Shown one piece after another: positions 19,401-27,914 of a stretch of 64,000 nucleotides of DNA. The stretch is from positions 248,001-312,000 of the forward strand of contig NZ_CP071849.1 of NCBI RefSeq assembly GCF_023716565.1. Reading direction: 5' to 3'. The notes under the pieces were generated by a model. It saw only the letters and a list, made by a program, of their open reading frames with translations. It made no database searches and was not told the DNA's origin. This DNA is from Vibrio sp. SCSIO 43136 (GTDB lineage Bacteria > Pseudomonadota > Gammaproteobacteria > Enterobacterales > Vibrionaceae). The stretch's first letter is position 1. Every line of letters starts with the position of its first letter. Both the position numbers and the translations under genes were made by a program.

Positions 19401-20607
19401 CAAAGCCAAAGTGACGGCTGTGTACTACTCAATGGGCATTACCCAGCACACTACAGGTCACGACAATGTTCGCTCGATAGCCAACCTGCAAATGATGCTT
19501 GGCAATATTGGTGTTGAAGGCGGCGGCATTAACCCACTTCGAGGTCAGTCTAACGTACAGGGTGCGTGTGACATGGGTGCAATCCCAACCGATTATCCGG
19601 GTTACCAGAAAGTGGTCAATCCTGACGTACACGCTAAGTTTGTTGAAGCTTGGAATGCTCCGCACCTATCTCCAGAGAAAGGCTTAACTCTGACGGAAAT
19701 TGTTGATGGCGCTTGCACAGGTGACGTGAAAGGTCTGTTTGTGATGGGTGAAAACCCAGTGCTCAGCGATCCAGATCAAAAGCACGTTATTGAAGGCTTA
19801 AACAATCTAGATCTGCTGGTGGTACAAGATATCTTCCTTACCGAGACAGCTCAGCTTGCAGACGTCGTGCTGCCTGCGTTCTCATTTGCTGAAAAAACAG
19901 GCCACTTTACCAATACTGAGCGACGTGTTCAGCGCCTAAATCCAGCGTTGAAAGCGCCAGGTGACGCAAGAGAAGATTGGCGGATTATTCAAGATATTGC
20001 GATCGCAATGGGAGCAGATTGGGACTACCAATCCATTGAGCAAATTACCGCAGAAATAAACCAAGTAACACCGCAATATCAAGGCATTACTTGGGAGCGA
20101 GTCGGTCTTGATGGCCTGCAATGGCCGTGTAATCAAGATAACCCTAATGGTTCTCGTCTAATGCACGTAGAAACTTTCCGTCGTGGTTTAGGTGAGTTTA
20201 CGCCAGTGGAGTTCCGCTATGCTGCCGAGTTGCCTGATGAAGAGTACCCTCTGGTACTTTCAACTGGCCGTCTGCTGGAGCAATTCCATACCGGGACCAT
20301 GACGCGCAAGACTAAAGGGTTGGATAATCTGGCAGGCCCACGCATCATGATCAGTGTGTTTGATGCCGAGCGTCTAGATATTGCTAATGGTGAACCCGTA
20401 CGTTTGACTTCTCGCCGTGGTGAGATTGAGGCTCCAGCGTTTGTTACCAAGCGGATGCAAAAGGGCGTGGTGTTTACGCCATTCCACTTTGCCGAAGCTC
20501 CGGCTAACCGACTGACGGTCACTGCAACTGACCCTTACGCTAAGATCCCTGAGTTCAAGGTCGCAGCTGTAAGGCTTGAAAAGGTCAGGCAGTCTGAACT
20601 AGCCTAA
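16495..20607 (+). CDS. Fused formate dehydrogenase alpha subunit with GltD-like flavin module
   Basis: A 1370-residue multi-domain oxidoreductase, most likely NAD(P)-linked formate dehydrogenase. Order: 2Fe-2S ferredoxin (1-75, with P-T-L-C-G-D and C-D-V-C); a cysteine-rich 4Fe-4S segment like the GltD/DPYD N-terminus (95-170); an FAD/NAD(P) domain with G-A-G-P-G-G-L-A-A-G and a second nucleotide fold at I-G-G-G-N-T-A-I-D; two 4Fe-4S sites (C-I-S-C-G-N-C and C-A-Q-C-G-S-C); then the molybdopterin enzyme starting with C-T-Y-C-G-V-G-C at 693-700. The active-site position (L-C-H near 821) is Cys encoded by TGT, not selenocysteine. All electron-transfer steps are thus in one chain. A terminator follows at 20631. 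Confidence 0.9.
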   Translation: MKVTFNGQDYVFDQPISVLEAGKKAGVEIPTLCGDSRRKDKTPCDVCVVEIQGKGMVRSCETAVESNMKITTESDTIRQHRHQALVKILSDHNADCEAPCQVACPAKVDVQSYLSHIAKGDHQDAIEIIKKTLPMPISVGRVCPAFCEAECRRSVVDEPIAIRHLKRHAADVDIDASAPIEPKKLPKNGKRVAIVGAGPGGLAAGYYLSYQGFEVKVFEMMPKAGGWLRYGIPEYRLPKAMLDREIELMCRGGMEIQTDFKLGRDGELSQLRNDFDAVVVAVGASKAVEARYQGSDLDGCYLGVDYLKDHQTNKNCVMGKKVAIIGGGNTAIDCARTAVRDGAEVTIVYRRTMAEMPAEDHEIHHAQEEGVKFLFLTNPVENIADDNGRVCQVKCEKMELSEPDEGGRRRPVSTGEHEVYEFDTVIGALSQEPDLDFLAEGELPVSRWKTAQVDEATMHHQDNVFSIGDFRRGPATAIEAIADAKVAADAIESYLLKGTLPNHGYRFNSHKAAKLSLVAKDEYVSERVQRRLEAPFLSDLGRTTTFEEVEQDSNSQAAMIEAARCLECGCQANTDCALRDYGSEYQVKNDQLENPDKQRFSVDRSSEFIVFDANRCISCGNCVQECQDNTVHNVLNFADCGSRPQCDDGKLMGDSSCAQCGSCVQVCPTGALVDKRDKSQGRMEVLKPVKTICTYCGVGCRVVMYVDEASNQIRHVQGDPSSPVNQGMLCVKGRFGFDFIQSEQRLSQPLIRKDGKLVPASWDEAINLIADKFNTIKATAGSNALAGFSSAKTTNEDNYLFQKLIRREFGTNNVDHCARLCHSTTVTGLEASIGSGAMTNDIPSIKHSDVLFVIGSDTTAAHPIIASHLKQAVNNGARLIVADPKRVEIADSAELYVAHRPGTDVMLLNGIMHQILKNGWQDDAYIAKRTEGFETTKQELLSERYAADKVELVTGVPAAQIKQMAETFGKAKVTAVYYSMGITQHTTGHDNVRSIANLQMMLGNIGVEGGGINPLRGQSNVQGACDMGAIPTDYPGYQKVVNPDVHAKFVEAWNAPHLSPEKGLTLTEIVDGACTGDVKGLFVMGENPVLSDPDQKHVIEGLNNLDLLVVQDIFLTETAQLADVVLPAFSFAEKTGHFTNTERRVQRLNPALKAPGDAREDWRIIQDIAIAMGADWDYQSIEQITAEINQVTPQYQGITWERVGLDGLQWPCNQDNPNGSRLMHVETFRRGLGEFTPVEFRYAAELPDEEYPLVLSTGRLLEQFHTGTMTRKTKGLDNLAGPRIMISVFDAERLDIANGEPVRLTSRRGEIEAPAFVTKRMQKGVVFTPFHFAEAPANRLTVTATDPYAKIPEFKVAAVRLEKVRQSELA

Positions 20608-20630
20608 TCATCAATTCAGGTTTAACAAAA

Positions 20631-20668
20631 AACACCCGCCAATGTGAATTGAGCGGGTGTTTTTTTAA
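20631..20668 (+). terminator. Rho-independent terminator of the formate dehydrogenase gene
   Basis: AACACCCGC (20631-20639) pairs perfectly with GCGGGTGTT (20653-20661), followed by a continuing T-run. Confidence 0.9.
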
Positions 20669-20762
20669 TTTTATCAAATGTGAGCCCGGTCAGCGGTAGA
20701 CCCTTCAAGCAATCAGTGACTTAAGCTATTGTTAATGAGAACAATAATAAATCGGTTTTTTG

Positions 20763-21866
20763 ATGCACAAAATGTCCCCCTGGTTAGTTGCCAGTATTAA
20801 GCTAGCCATTGCAGCTCATGTATTTTCTATTCTTCCTTCCTATCTCACGGTGCTTGAGCAGCTTCTTGATATCTCTTCGATTAATTTAAGTTACTTGGCA
20901 GCCACCGAGCTGATGGGGTTTGCTGCTGCCTGTGCGATTAACTTCTTCAGTTTAAGAAAGGGCGTTAAGATCAGCGACAATGTTGCTCTGATGCTGCTTA
21001 CCTTGTGTAATTTGGCCAGTGCAGTAGCAGTCTCTCTACCGTGGTTTTTCACGCTTAGATTTGCGGCTGGGATCTGTGCTGGGCTTGTTGTTGTACGCTG
21101 TTATGAGGTACTCAGTGCTCAAAGTAATCCAGACGTGGCATTTGGGCGAGCTTTGGCGGTGCAGATGGTTAGCACCATGCTGTCATTTATTTTGATAGCG
21201 CCTATGGTTGAGAATTATGGACCTCGCTCATTTATGTGGGTATTAGCACTCTCATCTGGGCTTGCGTTCCTGCTGCTTCCCGTCAGTCGGATCAAAGGTG
21301 CAACCAAGAAAATTCATAATCAAGTGAATTTTCCGATCGTGCTGCTTAGTTTATCCGCTATTGGGTTAGTCATGCTCACTCACTCAGCGGTTTGGTCGGT
21401 GCTCGGTAACTACGCAAGCTTGCATGATGTGCCTATAGAGCAACAAGGGTTGGTGTTTGCGATTGGTACGCTCTTTAGCATCGGTGGGGCGATGCTGGCG
21501 ACATACTCCTTTGTACTGCAAAGAAAACTGACATTTTTGAGTATAGCTATAGCACTTCAGGCTTTGATGTTTGTACTGATGCTTACCGAAACAGTCAAGC
21601 CAGTATTTATCCTCGCTTCTTTTGCTTTCCAACTGCTTTGGAACTTCATGACGCCGTTAGTCATGGGAAGCCTTGCTAGGGGCAAATATGCCTTTGTCGT
21701 CATCCGCTTTACCCTTGCTGCGCAAACGCTGGGAGCGGCATTAGGACCTTTGATGCTGGCTCCAAATGCGGTCATGCCAGAGGTGCTGATTATGCTTGCC
21801 ATCACTTATGTGTTGGTGCTGGCTATTGTTCATCCTGGGGTATCTCGTCGCCTTCTATCACACTAG
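20763..21866 (+). CDS. MFS-type transporter
   Basis: A hydrophobic protein of 367 residues with about 11-12 membrane helices and no soluble domain. Internal features (loop after helix 2, R-F-A-A-G-I-C-A-G in helix 4) fit the major facilitator superfamily, but no close named family is recognised. The ATG at 20763 is used; a TTG at 20760 and an ATG at 20772 are alternatives and none has a clear ribosome site. It is convergent with the LysR gene. Confidence 0.75.
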   Translation: MHKMSPWLVASIKLAIAAHVFSILPSYLTVLEQLLDISSINLSYLAATELMGFAAACAINFFSLRKGVKISDNVALMLLTLCNLASAVAVSLPWFFTLRFAAGICAGLVVVRCYEVLSAQSNPDVAFGRALAVQMVSTMLSFILIAPMVENYGPRSFMWVLALSSGLAFLLLPVSRIKGATKKIHNQVNFPIVLLSLSAIGLVMLTHSAVWSVLGNYASLHDVPIEQQGLVFAIGTLFSIGGAMLATYSFVLQRKLTFLSIAIALQALMFVLMLTETVKPVFILASFAFQLLWNFMTPLVMGSLARGKYAFVVIRFTLAAQTLGAALGPLMLAPNAVMPEVLIMLAITYVLVLAIVHPGVSRRLLSH

Positions 21867-21884
21867 CGCTTAAAACTGGTGCGA

Positions 21885-22766
21885 CTAGAGTTCAACAAAT
21901 TGTTCTACAAACCAAAGACCTGCTGGGCCCAGTGAAGGTGTCCATGCTATCTCAATGGGCCAGCGAGTTTGGTTATCATCAAAGTCCATGTTCAATTGTA
22001 TTAGTGCACCAGATTCAATCATCGGTCTCGCCAATGGCGCTGGAAACATTGCAAATCCAATACCACTGAGAAGCAGAGCTCGAAACTGGTAGAAGTGCGA
22101 ACAGTGGATCGGGTTGGGACTATAACGTAGAGATTCCACTAGCGGTTCATCAGCGAAGTCGGAAACTTGCGGCAAAATCTGTTTGTAGGCGAGTAAGTCA
22201 TGGCGAGACAGTTCTCCTCGGCGATTTGCTAGAGCATGAGCAGGGGAAGCCACAAATAGCCATTCCAATTGACCTATTGTTTGCGACTCATAACCAGCTC
22301 TCTGCTTAAGCTGCATGGGAGCAATGACGATATCAGCGGCGTTTTCCTCATCGGGCGAGATGCTTTGCGTTTGTTCAACATCGACCATGTTAATGGTTAG
22401 CTCGGGGTACTCTTGAGCCAGCGCATTGATAGCGTTGACGTATTCCGGAAAGAAGGTGAAACCGTAGACTGCGATATTGAGCTTGTCTTCGATGCCTGCT
22501 TGAAAAGCTTTGGCTCTTTTCTCCATCGCCTGAAGGCGAGGTGTCACCTCTAGAGCCTGCAAATACATGGCCTTTCCCACCTCAGTGAGTGTTGGAGATT
22601 TACCCGATACTCGCTCGAACAAGCGAACGTTGAGATCAATTTCCATATTCTGGATCACTTGAGCAACCGCCGAGGCGCTTACTCCCATTTTTCTCCCTGC
22701 AGCAGAAAAAGAGCCACTTTCTGCAACGGCAACCAAATAGAGCAATCTTTCTGGTGTGATGAGCAT
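21885..22766 (-). CDS. LysR family transcriptional regulator
   Basis: N-terminal winged helix-turn-helix (residues 1-60) with F-S-A-A-G-R-K-M-G-V-S-A-S-A-V-A-Q as the recognition part, then a linker helix and the LysR substrate-binding domain (about 90-290). 293 residues, the family norm. It is divergent from the choloylglycine-hydrolase-like gene with under 150 bases between the starts, the usual arrangement for a LysR protein and its target, so control of that gene is likely but unproven. Confidence 0.9.
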   Translation of the reverse strand: MLITPERLLYLVAVAESGSFSAAGRKMGVSASAVAQVIQNMEIDLNVRLFERVSGKSPTLTEVGKAMYLQALEVTPRLQAMEKRAKAFQAGIEDKLNIAVYGFTFFPEYVNAINALAQEYPELTINMVDVEQTQSISPDEENAADIVIAPMQLKQRAGYESQTIGQLEWLFVASPAHALANRRGELSRHDLLAYKQILPQVSDFADEPLVESLRYSPNPIHCSHFYQFRALLLSGIGFAMFPAPLARPMIESGALIQLNMDFDDNQTRWPIEIAWTPSLGPAGLWFVEQFVEL

Positions 22767-22913
22767 AAATCTTCCTTAACTTAAGTCGTCTGATTATCAG
22801 AGTAGCTGCTAAACCTGAAAGTTCAACTTAAAGCTGCTAACTGTGAGCTTTTAGTGTTCTTGCCTATTATGACCTCAACGAAACGAATGGTGACAACAAA
22901 CGAGGAATTCACT

Positions 22914-23918
22914 ATGAACACTTCAAAATCGACTATCGCTCTACTGGTTGCAGCAACAGCATTTGGTGCAGTAAACATTGCAAACGCTTGTACTTCAGCG
23001 ATTTACAACAACGACAATGTGAGCATGACAGTACGTACTATGGATTGGTTCGGTGAAGACAAAGCGCAAGTGGTCGGTAAAGGGCAAGGCATCGAGAACA
23101 CTTACGGTGACAGTGATGAAGCACTTACCACAACGTCAAAATATGCGTCTATGCAAATCAAATCTTTCACCCCAGGGCTCGTGGCGGAAGCGATGAATGA
23201 GCAAGGGCTGGTGGCTCGTATCTTGTACTTGGGCAAAGACTACACCGAGTTTCCAGAAGGTAGCGCAGGTGTACCTGATGTGGGCGCTGCCGAAGTTCCT
23301 CGCTTCATTGTAGATAACTTCGCAACCACGGCAGAAGCCGTCGAAGCACTGAAAAATGTAGATGTTATCGACCAACAAATTTGTGACCTACCAAACCACG
23401 AGGGGGAATGTATTTCGTCACCTGTGCATTACCAAATTACAGATGCAAGCGGTAATAGTGCTGTGATTGAATATGTCAAAGGTGAGCAACAAGTCTATCA
23501 AGGCACATTTGAAACTGCACCAGGGGTTCAGTTCATGTCAAATGACCCTGAATTTAGTGCTCACCTAGAGATGGATAAATTTGAAATCGAGCCAAATGCG
23601 ACCATCCGTGCTTCTGACCGCCGTCTTCGTGCAAAAGCCATTGTAGAAGACATGCACAAGCGAAACGTAACTGACACAGTGCAGGCAGCAAACAGCATCA
23701 AAGCAGTAGGGGCGAGTGTATTTGCCGGTTACGACCAGCTAGACCCATATGTTGATAATATTTTCCCAACGCTATGGACAATCTACACTGACCAAGCGAA
23801 TAAAACTTGGGCGCTAGACCGCTTTGATACTTGGGAAGTAGAGCAATACGACTTCAACATGTTTGATACTAAAGCGCCAGTAGAGACGGTTCTCGGTCAG
23901 CACCCTAGTATCAAATAA
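22914..23918 (+). CDS. Secreted choloylglycine hydrolase family enzyme (Ntn amidase)
   Basis: A linear-amide C-N hydrolase of the penicillin V acylase / bile salt hydrolase family. The ATG at 22914 has GAGG upstream and opens a signal peptide ending A-N-A, so cleavage exposes Cys26 as the N-terminal nucleophile. The following T-S-A-I-Y and R-T-M-D-W (catalytic Arg and Asp) are conserved. Gram-negative members of this kind often act on penicillin V or acyl-homoserine lactones rather than bile salts, so the substrate is open. Exported, probably periplasmic. Terminator at 23939. Confidence 0.87.
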   Translation: MNTSKSTIALLVAATAFGAVNIANACTSAIYNNDNVSMTVRTMDWFGEDKAQVVGKGQGIENTYGDSDEALTTTSKYASMQIKSFTPGLVAEAMNEQGLVARILYLGKDYTEFPEGSAGVPDVGAAEVPRFIVDNFATTAEAVEALKNVDVIDQQICDLPNHEGECISSPVHYQITDASGNSAVIEYVKGEQQVYQGTFETAPGVQFMSNDPEFSAHLEMDKFEIEPNATIRASDRRLRAKAIVEDMHKRNVTDTVQAANSIKAVGASVFAGYDQLDPYVDNIFPTLWTIYTDQANKTWALDRFDTWEVEQYDFNMFDTKAPVETVLGQHPSIK

Positions 23919-23938
23919 CGGAAACTTTCTCAATCGAC

Positions 23939-23973
23939 ATAGCCGACTTGATTGCTTTCAAGTCGGCTATTTT
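23939..23973 (+). terminator. Terminator after the choloylglycine hydrolase gene
   Basis: A 13-base perfect stem, ATAGCCGACTTGA (23939-23951) with TCAAGTCGGCTAT (23958-23970), followed by TTT. It overlaps the last codons of the convergent ankyrin gene. Confidence 0.8.
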
Positions 23974-24827
23974 GTGTTGCTGGACTTCAATGTTTGGCAG
24001 TGCGATTCAATGGTTTTTAGAACCTTCGATAGATCATTTTTCTTCGCAAGGTCAAGAGCAGTGTCGCCATTTGAGTTCTTAGCGTTACAAGCAACGCCGC
24101 GCTTAATTAACTCGGTAACTGCTTGTGGTGATTGGGCTTGGACAGCAAGGTGTAGCAGTGTTGAACCATCAGAACTGTGGGTGGTGTCGATTTTGATCTC
24201 CCCTGAATCAAGATATTTGGTGGAAAATGTCACGCTTCCATCTGGCGCTAAGGTAAAGGAGCTAGCTAACTTGTAGTCGACTTTGAGCTGTTTGAGTTTG
24301 GCTTTCATTTTTTGTTTTTGCTCATCAGTCTCGCCAAAGCGATGAGCAATTAAATAGGCGTTTTCAAATCCAATCATGCCTGCAGGAAAGTCAGTTTCTC
24401 GCTCTGGCATCTTAAAATAAATGGGCTGCTCATCAATTAGACTATACATAAAACGTAAGTGTGCCCCCGCAAGTATGAGGTACTCTTCGCTTTTGGTAAG
24501 TCGGTAGACTTCATTAAGTAGGACAAACATTAGGTAGTGCCCTGCGGCTCTAGAAGTCCAGGCCTCTTGCAGTTGCAAGTTTGCGGCATATGCTGCCGTC
24601 ACTTGGAATGCACCGACACCAGCTTTGATCGTGTAATGTGCCAAATCTTCAGTTAATGCCCCTAGCTTATAGATATCGGGAATGGGTTCTTGCTTAAGCA
24701 AATGCTCTATACCTTCTGCGGCTACTGTGTATTGGCCGTAGCCGTCATTAGTTGAGCTTGCTTGTATTGGGACGGCGATAAAGGTAACAAATGCGAGGAA
24801 AATGGTGGTCAAAGGTTTATTGAGCAT
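23967..24827 (-). CDS. Exported ankyrin-repeat protein
   Basis: A 286-residue protein with a signal peptide (M-L-N-K-P-L-T-T-I-F, cleavage near P-I-Q-A-S), an all-helical middle region of unknown function (about 30-190), and C-terminal ankyrin repeats (D-G-S-T-L-L-H-L-A-V and N-G-D-T-A-L-D-L-A-K). The ATG at 24827 has AGGA 8 bases upstream, better than the frame start at 24863. Ankyrin repeats bind proteins; the partner is unknown. The stop lies inside the terminator hairpin of the opposite gene. Confidence 0.8.
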   Translation of the reverse strand: MLNKPLTTIFLAFVTFIAVPIQASSTNDGYGQYTVAAEGIEHLLKQEPIPDIYKLGALTEDLAHYTIKAGVGAFQVTAAYAANLQLQEAWTSRAAGHYLMFVLLNEVYRLTKSEEYLILAGAHLRFMYSLIDEQPIYFKMPERETDFPAGMIGFENAYLIAHRFGETDEQKQKMKAKLKQLKVDYKLASSFTLAPDGSVTFSTKYLDSGEIKIDTTHSSDGSTLLHLAVQAQSPQAVTELIKRGVACNAKNSNGDTALDLAKKNDLSKVLKTIESHCQTLKSSNTK

Positions 24828-24974
24828 GCTGACATCCTGTCTTATATATATTCTCATGCACAATTTTAGGGCAGTGGTAGCTATATATCTATAGTGAACT
24901 TGGAAGTGGTGTGCACTACTGACAGGAATAATATTTATCCCTGCCAGTAGTAGGGTAAGTCGAGTCGTCAGAAG

Positions 24975-26183
24975 TTAGTTGGACAAGCTTGGCTGACTCA
25001 CGACTTTGTCTGGTCGAATAGCATTTATTTGACCACGATTGTTGGCATCTATATCTACTTGGCTATACATGGCACGACGATAGTTATGTACTTGGTTTAG
25101 TGCATCTGGATCATAACCGCTATTTTTGCCATTCACGTGATCATGATAGAAAGCCCAGTACTTATTTGCCCACTTCACAACAGAACCGTGGTTAGTACCC
25201 GCAGTACCAAATGGGTGAATTAAGATACCACGCTGGTCAAAGTTATGGTGAAGGTTGTTATTGTTCCAAGCAACAGCGTGCTTGATTTGATACCCACCTG
25301 GATATGGCCATTGCGCAGGCGCTGTAACACTTGCCCATTGCAACCAGACATCATCGCCCACCTTATATGCGTGTGGCCCTTCTAGGTAACTTCCAGGTTC
25401 TAACTGAAGGTCCATCGGGTTATATATATAATTAAAGTTCGAATCAATTTTTGCTACCCAGATAGCTTTGTTGCCACCTGTGCCATTTTTGGCGTAAAAA
25501 ATGTACCATTGAGTGCCGATTTTGATTACCGACGGGTCAAAAACATGGTCAAAGTTGTTTGTGGTTGAAATTGGACTATTTCGTGCGGTAAATGGCCCTT
25601 CAGGCGTATCAGATACTGCAACACCAATGGTTTGGTGATTGTTATCACCGCGCACACTTGGGAAGAACATGTAATATTTGCCATCATCTCCCTGAACGAC
25701 GTCAGCCGCCCACATGGTAGCGCTTTGGCCCCAACCATCAGAGGCTTGTCGAGCCCAAGGAATATCCTTTTGACGTAAAACTAACCCATGTTTTTGCCAA
25801 GTGTTTTGGTTGAGGTTGCCATCCGCAGAAGAAAAGACTTGGTAACCCGGCATACAAAAACCGGTATTTGCCCAGGGCGAGTAGGAGTGTTTCTTAAGTT
25901 TGTCGGTTCGGAGTTGGCAAAGCTCTTTACTGTCAGTTGAGGTGTATACGTACAGCTTTCCATTAAATACTTTGGCAGTAGGGTCGGCGGACCCTACTTT
26001 TTCCCAAACATTGAAATGTGGGTTATTTCCACCGTCCCAAATTAAATTTGGTGCCCACATTTCAGGCAGCAAAGTTCTATTGCGCAGCGTTTCTGCATTA
26101 ACACTGGTGGCTAAAAGTGGGGCAACCAGGGCAGTAACCATCACCTTACTGTATCGAGAAAGGTGTTGAAGGTAAGTGTTCAT
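24975..26183 (-). CDS. Secreted glycoside hydrolase family 43
   Basis: A 402-residue exported five-bladed beta-propeller glycosidase. The signal peptide ends near S-V-N-A. The three GH43 acids are visible: the general base in S-A-D-P-T-A-K, the pKa-tuning Asp in H-V-F-D-P-S-V, and the acid Glu in Y-L-E-G-P-H-A. GH43 enzymes cut arabinose or xylose from plant or algal polysaccharides. Next to a full xylose operon, xylan or arabinoxylan side-chain or xylo-oligosaccharide release is the likely job (inference). It is divergent from xylF across a 665-base regulatory gap. Confidence 0.87.
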   Translation of the reverse strand: MNTYLQHLSRYSKVMVTALVAPLLATSVNAETLRNRTLLPEMWAPNLIWDGGNNPHFNVWEKVGSADPTAKVFNGKLYVYTSTDSKELCQLRTDKLKKHSYSPWANTGFCMPGYQVFSSADGNLNQNTWQKHGLVLRQKDIPWARQASDGWGQSATMWAADVVQGDDGKYYMFFPSVRGDNNHQTIGVAVSDTPEGPFTARNSPISTTNNFDHVFDPSVIKIGTQWYIFYAKNGTGGNKAIWVAKIDSNFNYIYNPMDLQLEPGSYLEGPHAYKVGDDVWLQWASVTAPAQWPYPGGYQIKHAVAWNNNNLHHNFDQRGILIHPFGTAGTNHGSVVKWANKYWAFYHDHVNGKNSGYDPDALNQVHNYRRAMYSQVDIDANNRGQINAIRPDKVVSQPSLSN

Positions 26184-26848
26184 TAATCTATTTCTCCATG
26201 TAAATTAACTAATGATTAATTTCGATGCTGTTTATTGGCGAGTTAATTAGCTAACGCATCGCAATTAGTAAATGCCTTTTCAAATGTGAAAATCAAATTT
26301 ATATGGTGATAAGTGAATCACTATAACAATAAACGAAAAACATAAGATGGTTGATAAATTAAGTAAAGGAAAGTTAAAGAATAGAGGTTAAGGAGTGGTG
26401 TACGAGTTAAAAATATAAATATTAACCATTCGACGAGTTGTGTGACAAATTGCATACTATTCGATTTAAGTCTCAATCTACATTTCATAAAATGTCAAGT
26501 TGAAGATGTAAATTTGATTTTTCACTATTAAATACAATCACTAAAACCCCTTTTGTAGGAGCACCTTATGTGATGCTGGTCAAGTTAAGTGTCTGTTTTT
26601 TATCGGTGGTATGGGTGACGGTGTGGTAAGGCAAGAAATAAATTACATAATTTGGTCTCCATCACATTAATATTTCTTTCAGAGGTGAGGAAAAGCCCTT
26701 TAATTAAAGCCTAGATCACACTGTGCAAGAAAAAAGAAAAATCATAAAAGCCAAGTAAATTTGAACAAGGGAAATTGACTAATCACTGTTCTAGATTAAT
26801 TTTAGATTCACAAAGAGTGGATCGAATAACTAAATCAAGGACAGTGAA
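26184..26848. promoter_or_regulatory. Large divergent control region GH43 / xylF
   Basis: 665 AT-rich bases without a gene. It holds a candidate XylR half-operator GAAAAATCATAA at 26736-26747 about 100 bases before the xylF start, and a CRP-like site TGTGATGCTGGTCAAG at 26569-26584 (left half perfect, right half partial). Cyclic-AMP plus xylose control, as in enterobacteria, is inferred. The rest shows no hairpin or gene. Confidence 0.55.
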
Positions 26849-27844
26849 ATGAAAAAGATAATCTTGCTCGTATGTGCGCTTGTAATGACCGTTGCAAACC
26901 CAGTCATGGCGAAAGCTGTAAAGATCGGTATGGTGATCGATGACCTACGTCTTGAACGTTGGCAGAAAGATCGTGACATCTTTGTCGATCGTGCAGAGGA
27001 GCTTGGCGCCAAGGTTTACGTTCAGTCTGCAAATGGCAACGAACAAACTCAAATATCACAGATTGAAAACATGATTTCTCGTGGTGTTGATGTACTCGTT
27101 ATTATCCCTACCAATGGCGAAGTACTAGCAAACGTAATCAAAGAAGCAAAAACTGACGGTATCCAAGTGCTTGCGTACGACCGTCTCATCAATAACGCAG
27201 AGATCGACTTTTACCTATCTTTTGACAACGAGCGTGTAGGTGAGATGCAAGCGGAAGCGATGATTGCAGTTCAGCCAACAGGTAAGTACTTCCTAATGGG
27301 CGGAGCACCAACGGACAACAATGCGAAGATGTTCCGTAAGGGTCAGATGAATGTACTACAAGCTAAGATCGACTCTGGTGATATCACTGTAGTAGGTGAT
27401 CAGTGGGCTGATGCATGGCTTGCAGAGAATGCGTTAAAAATCATGGAAAACGCACTGACTGCTAACAAAAACGATATCGATGTTGTTGTAACTTCAAACG
27501 ACTCAACAGCAGGTGGTGCTATTCAAGCGCTTGAAGCTCAGGGCCTTGCAGGCAAGGTAGCTATCTCAGGGCAAGATGCTGACCTTGCAGCAGTACGCCG
27601 TATCGTAGATGGCACGCAGACAATGACCGTATACAAACCAATCACCAAGCTTGCGAAAAGTGCTGCAGAAATCGCTGTAGACCTAGGTGAGAAGAAAACA
27701 CCGATGACTAACGCTACGTTAAACAACGGTGTGAAAGATGTTCCATCTTACCTACTAGAGCCAATTGCAGTGAATGCTAAAAACCTTAAAACGACTGTGA
27801 TTGCTGACCGTTTCCACGCAGAAAAAGACGTCTACCGCAACTAA
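26849..27844 (+). CDS. xylF: D-xylose ABC transporter, periplasmic binding protein
   Basis: A type I periplasmic binding protein of 331 residues. Signal peptide M-K-K-I-I-L-L-V with cleavage near V-M-A-K-A. The mature part begins K-I-G-M-V-I-D-D-L-R-L-E-R-W and contains S-A-N-G-N-E and A-Y-D-R-L-I, sugar-contact segments shared with E. coli XylF. It delivers D-xylose to XylGH. An AAGGA-like site precedes the ATG. A strong hairpin (27852-27877) separates it from xylG, likely letting xylF be more abundant. Confidence 0.95.
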   Translation: MKKIILLVCALVMTVANPVMAKAVKIGMVIDDLRLERWQKDRDIFVDRAEELGAKVYVQSANGNEQTQISQIENMISRGVDVLVIIPTNGEVLANVIKEAKTDGIQVLAYDRLINNAEIDFYLSFDNERVGEMQAEAMIAVQPTGKYFLMGGAPTDNNAKMFRKGQMNVLQAKIDSGDITVVGDQWADAWLAENALKIMENALTANKNDIDVVVTSNDSTAGGAIQALEAQGLAGKVAISGQDADLAAVRRIVDGTQTMTVYKPITKLAKSAAEIAVDLGEKKTPMTNATLNNGVKDVPSYLLEPIAVNAKNLKTTVIADRFHAEKDVYRN

Positions 27845-27851
27845 TTGCACT

Positions 27852-27877
27852 GAGCGCCAACGTGTTGGTTGGCGCTC
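27852..27877 (+). promoter_or_regulatory. Intercistronic hairpin between xylF and xylG
   Basis: A 10-base perfect stem GAGCGCCAAC / GTTGGCGCTC with a six-base loop, followed by ATTTTGTCTT. It may stabilise the xylF mRNA end or cause partial termination, lowering xylGH relative to xylF. Seen in sequence; function inferred. Confidence 0.65.
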
Positions 27878-27914
27878 CATTTTGTCTTCTTAAATTTTGT
27901 ATTGAGGTTGAAAG

